The notes under the pieces were generated by a model. That model did no database searches. It saw only the letters and a program-made list of their open reading frames with translations, and was not told the origin of the DNA. A DNA stretch of 8,278 nt. Origin: an uncultured beta proteobacterium. GTDB taxonomy: Bacteria; Pseudomonadota; Gammaproteobacteria; Burkholderiales; Burkholderiaceae_C. Shown here one piece after another: positions 6,500 to 8,278 of the stretch (its first letter is position 1; every line of letters begins with the position of its first letter). A program made the translations under genes and the position numbers. The stretch lies in NCBI GenBank assembly GCA_903944555.1, contig CAJASG010000509.1, positions 1 to 8,278 of the forward strand, given 5' to 3'.

Positions 6500-6514
6500 G
6501 TATGTACCTTTTCC

Positions 6515-7579
6515 TCAGAGCTGGCGGTGCAACACTTCACCAGGGCGGCTGGAGTACTTCACCGCCGAATCTAGTTTTTCGACATGAACGACGGCGGAAC
6601 GCTGCTGGTAGACGTTGGCCTTGAGCCAGTCGCACTCCAGTTGCAGGGCCGTCTCGTCGTCAAGGCGGGTGTGCCAGACTTTTTGGTCGGCGTTCCAGCG
6701 GTAACCGCGGGCCTTGAGCTTGTCCTTGGCATCAAAGGGCGCACTGGTGGCTTGCAAACGGTAGGTGGGCTTTTGCACCGCCTTGAGCAAATGGGCCAAG
6801 CCGGTGTGTGACTCGGCGGGCAGCGGCGCCACCAGCACCGCCAGCAGTGCGTGGCAGTCCATCTCGGCGCGGTGGGCGTCATAAAACAGGCCCAGAGCCT
6901 GGGCCAGATTCTCCAGCTTGGCGGAGCCGCGCCCCTGCGCCTTCCAGTCGATGTCGGCAAACGAACATGCCCAGTTCAGTTGGCGAAACCGGGGCAGCCG
7001 CGCCTCGCAAAACGGGCGGTCAAATCCGGCGTTGTGGGCGATCACCACATCCACCCCCTCCAACAACTGGGCAATACGGTCTTCGTCCAGCCGCTGCCCC
7101 TGCACATCGGCATCGGTGATGCCGGTGATGGCAACCACCTCTTTGGGAATGGGCATGCCGGGGTCTTCCAGCCCGTCGTACACCTGCACTTCGCCCACCG
7201 GTAAACCGGTGGCGGTATCGACGTCTACCCGCAGCAAGGCCAGCTCCATGATCCTGTCTTTGGACTGGTCCAGCCCGGTGGTTTCGGTGTCCAGCACCGC
7301 GATGCGAATCACCCCTTGCTGCGCACCTTGGGGCCACTGCACACAGGGCTTGAGGCGACGCAGAACGCGGTAATCGGGGTGCGCTTCCAGTGTGGCTGCC
7401 ATGGACTCGGCGTCGACCGCTGGGCTTGCCAACATGGGCACGGCTGCCGCAAGCGGAGCGGATACGGAGGGGGTGGCCGGGGTCGCAGTTTTGTTGCTGC
7501 GCAGAGCCCGTTTTTTGGGTGCAACCGGTTCGATTCGAATTTCCGGGAAAAGGTCAGAACTCAGCAAGTCGTTATTCAA
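6515..7579 (-). CDS. DnaQ-like 3'-5' exonuclease (DEDDh)
   Basis: A 354-residue exonuclease of the DnaQ/epsilon superfamily. All three motifs are intact: Exo I VLDTETTGLD (95-104; Asp97, Glu99), Exo II VIAHNAGFDRPF (179-190; Asp187), Exo III HRAEMDCHALL (236-246; His236, Asp241). It should therefore remove 3' nucleotides using two metal ions. The first ~65 residues are Ala/Pro-rich, with basic residues at 22-30, and probably disordered. Residues 273-325 form an extra C-terminal module (FDAKDKLKARGYRWNADQ, 282-299) whose Lys/Arg/Trp pattern suggests nucleic-acid contact; I cannot name it. Start is TTG 7579: AGGTGATC (7589-7582) is fully complementary to the 16S rRNA tail, with standard aligned spacing. 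It is too divergent and long to be the replicative proofreading subunit, so a repair or turnover role is more likely. Confidence 0.93.
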   Translation of the reverse strand: MNNDLLSSDLFPEIRIEPVAPKKRALRSNKTATPATPSVSAPLAAAVPMLASPAVDAESMAATLEAHPDYRVLRRLKPCVQWPQGAQQGVIRIAVLDTETTGLDQSKDRIMELALLRVDVDTATGLPVGEVQVYDGLEDPGMPIPKEVVAITGITDADVQGQRLDEDRIAQLLEGVDVVIAHNAGFDRPFCEARLPRFRQLNWACSFADIDWKAQGRGSAKLENLAQALGLFYDAHRAEMDCHALLAVLVAPLPAESHTGLAHLLKAVQKPTYRLQATSAPFDAKDKLKARGYRWNADQKVWHTRLDDETALQLECDWLKANVYQQRSAVVHVEKLDSAVKYSSRPGEVLHRQL

Positions 7580-7661
7580 GGGATCACCTAGTAAATGGGC
7601 ATAGCGCCATTATTGCCTCTATCATCCGCTGCAAATCCTGTTGAACCCCCTGTTGCCGTAT
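7580..7661. promoter_or_regulatory. Divergent intergenic region between exonuclease and CoA-transferase genes
   Basis: These 82 bases separate two genes read in opposite directions, so both promoters are expected here or overlapping the gene starts. I see no confident -35/-10 pair; on the minus strand TTGCAG is followed 16 bases later by TAATGG, which is only suggestive. The exonuclease ribosome site AGGTGATC lies at 7589-7582. The plus-strand gene has no clear ribosome site, so its mRNA may be nearly leaderless or weakly translated. Confidence 0.3.
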
Positions 7662-8278
7662 ATGACAAAAACAACCCCAACCAGCACCAAGTTGCCCTTG
7701 CCACTCAAGGGTGTCCGCATTCTCAGCTTGGCGCTGAACCTGCCCGGCCCGGCCGCCTTGATGCGTGCCCGCCAAATGGGTGCCACCTGCGTCAAGCTGG
7801 AGCCGCCAGCCCACCCCAGCGCGCCAGCGGGTACCTCAGGCGACCCCATGGGCCTGTACAACCGCGCCGCCTACGACGTGCTGCACCAGGGCGTGAAGAT
7901 TGCCAGTGCCGACCTCAAAACCGAGCAAGGCCAAAAAGCCCTGCACAGGGAGCTAGCCAAGACCGACGTACTACTCACCTCGTTTCGCCCCTCGGCGCTC
8001 AAAAAGCTGGGGTTGGAGTGGAGAGCACTTCAAAAACAATACCCCAACTTGTCCTGGGTTGCGATAGTGGGCGCACCCGGTGAACGCGCTGAAGAACCGG
8101 GCCACGACCTGACCTACCTGGCGGAAAACAACCTGGTCACCGGCCTGGACTTGCCCCCTACCCTGTACGCAGACATGGGGGGCTCACTAATGGCATCCGA
8201 AGCCATCCTGCAAACCCGGTTGCTCCAACTGCAAAAAGGCAAAGGCACCCGGCTGGAAATTGCCCTGTCGGACGCGGC
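7662..8278 (+). CDS. CaiB/BaiF-family CoA-transferase or acyl-CoA racemase, 3' end outside the window
   Basis: The first 205 residues of a class III CoA-transferase family protein (formyl-CoA transferase, CaiB, alpha-methylacyl-CoA racemase); the usual length is 350-400. Family marks are LKGVRILSLALNLPGPAA (15-32), ARQMGATCVKLEPP (36-49), TSFRPSALKKLGLEW (111-125), GHDLTYLA (147-154) and YADMGGSLMASEAIL (169-183). His148 and Asp171 align with the His126/Asp156 pair of mycobacterial methylacyl-CoA racemase, favouring a racemase-like member, but the gap between them is 23 residues rather than 30. Start ATG 7662 is chosen because the conserved N-terminus begins shortly after; there is no good ribosome site, and in-frame TTG codons at 7653 and 7641 are alternatives. 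It is divergent from the exonuclease gene. Substrate is unknown; branched-chain or fatty acyl-CoA would fit the nearby reductase genes. Confidence 0.88.
   Translation, partial: MTKTTPTSTKLPLPLKGVRILSLALNLPGPAALMRARQMGATCVKLEPPAHPSAPAGTSGDPMGLYNRAAYDVLHQGVKIASADLKTEQGQKALHRELAKTDVLLTSFRPSALKKLGLEWRALQKQYPNLSWVAIVGAPGERAEEPGHDLTYLAENNLVTGLDLPPTLYADMGGSLMASEAILQTRLLQLQKGKGTRLEIALSDA

Noticed and set aside
6119..6574. 151-residue open frame on the plus strand
   Set aside because: It is antisense to the MOSC gene, whose motifs are unambiguous; composition is His/Arg/Pro-rich.
1..8278. tRNA, rRNA, CRISPR array, insertion sequence or phage attachment site
   Set aside because: I looked for cloverleaf-like arms, regularly spaced direct repeats, terminal inverted repeats and transposase motifs on both strands and saw none.

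Overview
The window looks like a betaproteobacterial chromosome segment, probably from the Comamonadaceae (Rhodoferax/Polaromonas-like). This is judged from the protein sequences, moderate-to-high GC, TTG/GTG starts and purine-rich GAGGAG ribosome sites. The exception is the first ~270 bases. They are much richer in GC and CpG, carry a (CG)8 run, and read like nuclear DNA of a green picoalga joined to the contig. The join truncates or replaces the start of the first bacterial gene.

Layout. (1) Positions 1-273: foreign-looking segment. (2) 274-2118, plus strand: two abutting genes (TAAATG junction) for helical cytoplasmic proteins of unknown function. (3) 2137-2177: a strong hairpin between convergent genes. 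(4) 5807-2189, minus strand: a two-gene unit. The first gene is an iron-dependent alcohol dehydrogenase. The second encodes a 757-residue fusion: a domain like the clostridial family annotated 'quinate 5-dehydrogenase', then a domain like cyanobacterial long-chain acyl-ACP reductase (AAR, COG5322), then a ~78-residue Lys/Ala/Pro histone-like tail. (5) 7579-5909, minus strand: a DnaQ-type DEDDh exonuclease followed 15 bases later by a YiiM-type MOSC protein. (6) 7662 to the window end, plus strand: a CaiB/BaiF-family CoA-transferase, cut by the window edge.

The most interesting part is the dehydrogenase/reductase unit. The AAR-like half keeps the dinucleotide-binding glycine motif and the cysteine that aligns with the AAR nucleophile. 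The neighbouring dehydrogenase keeps all four metal ligands. The simplest inference is a route from acyl thioester to aldehyde to alcohol (or the reverse), separate from the cyanobacterial alkane route because no aldehyde-deformylating oxygenase is visible. Both proteins end in basic tails, which suggests a shared location on an acidic surface such as nucleoid, polymer granule or membrane. Substrate, direction and location are not shown by the sequence.
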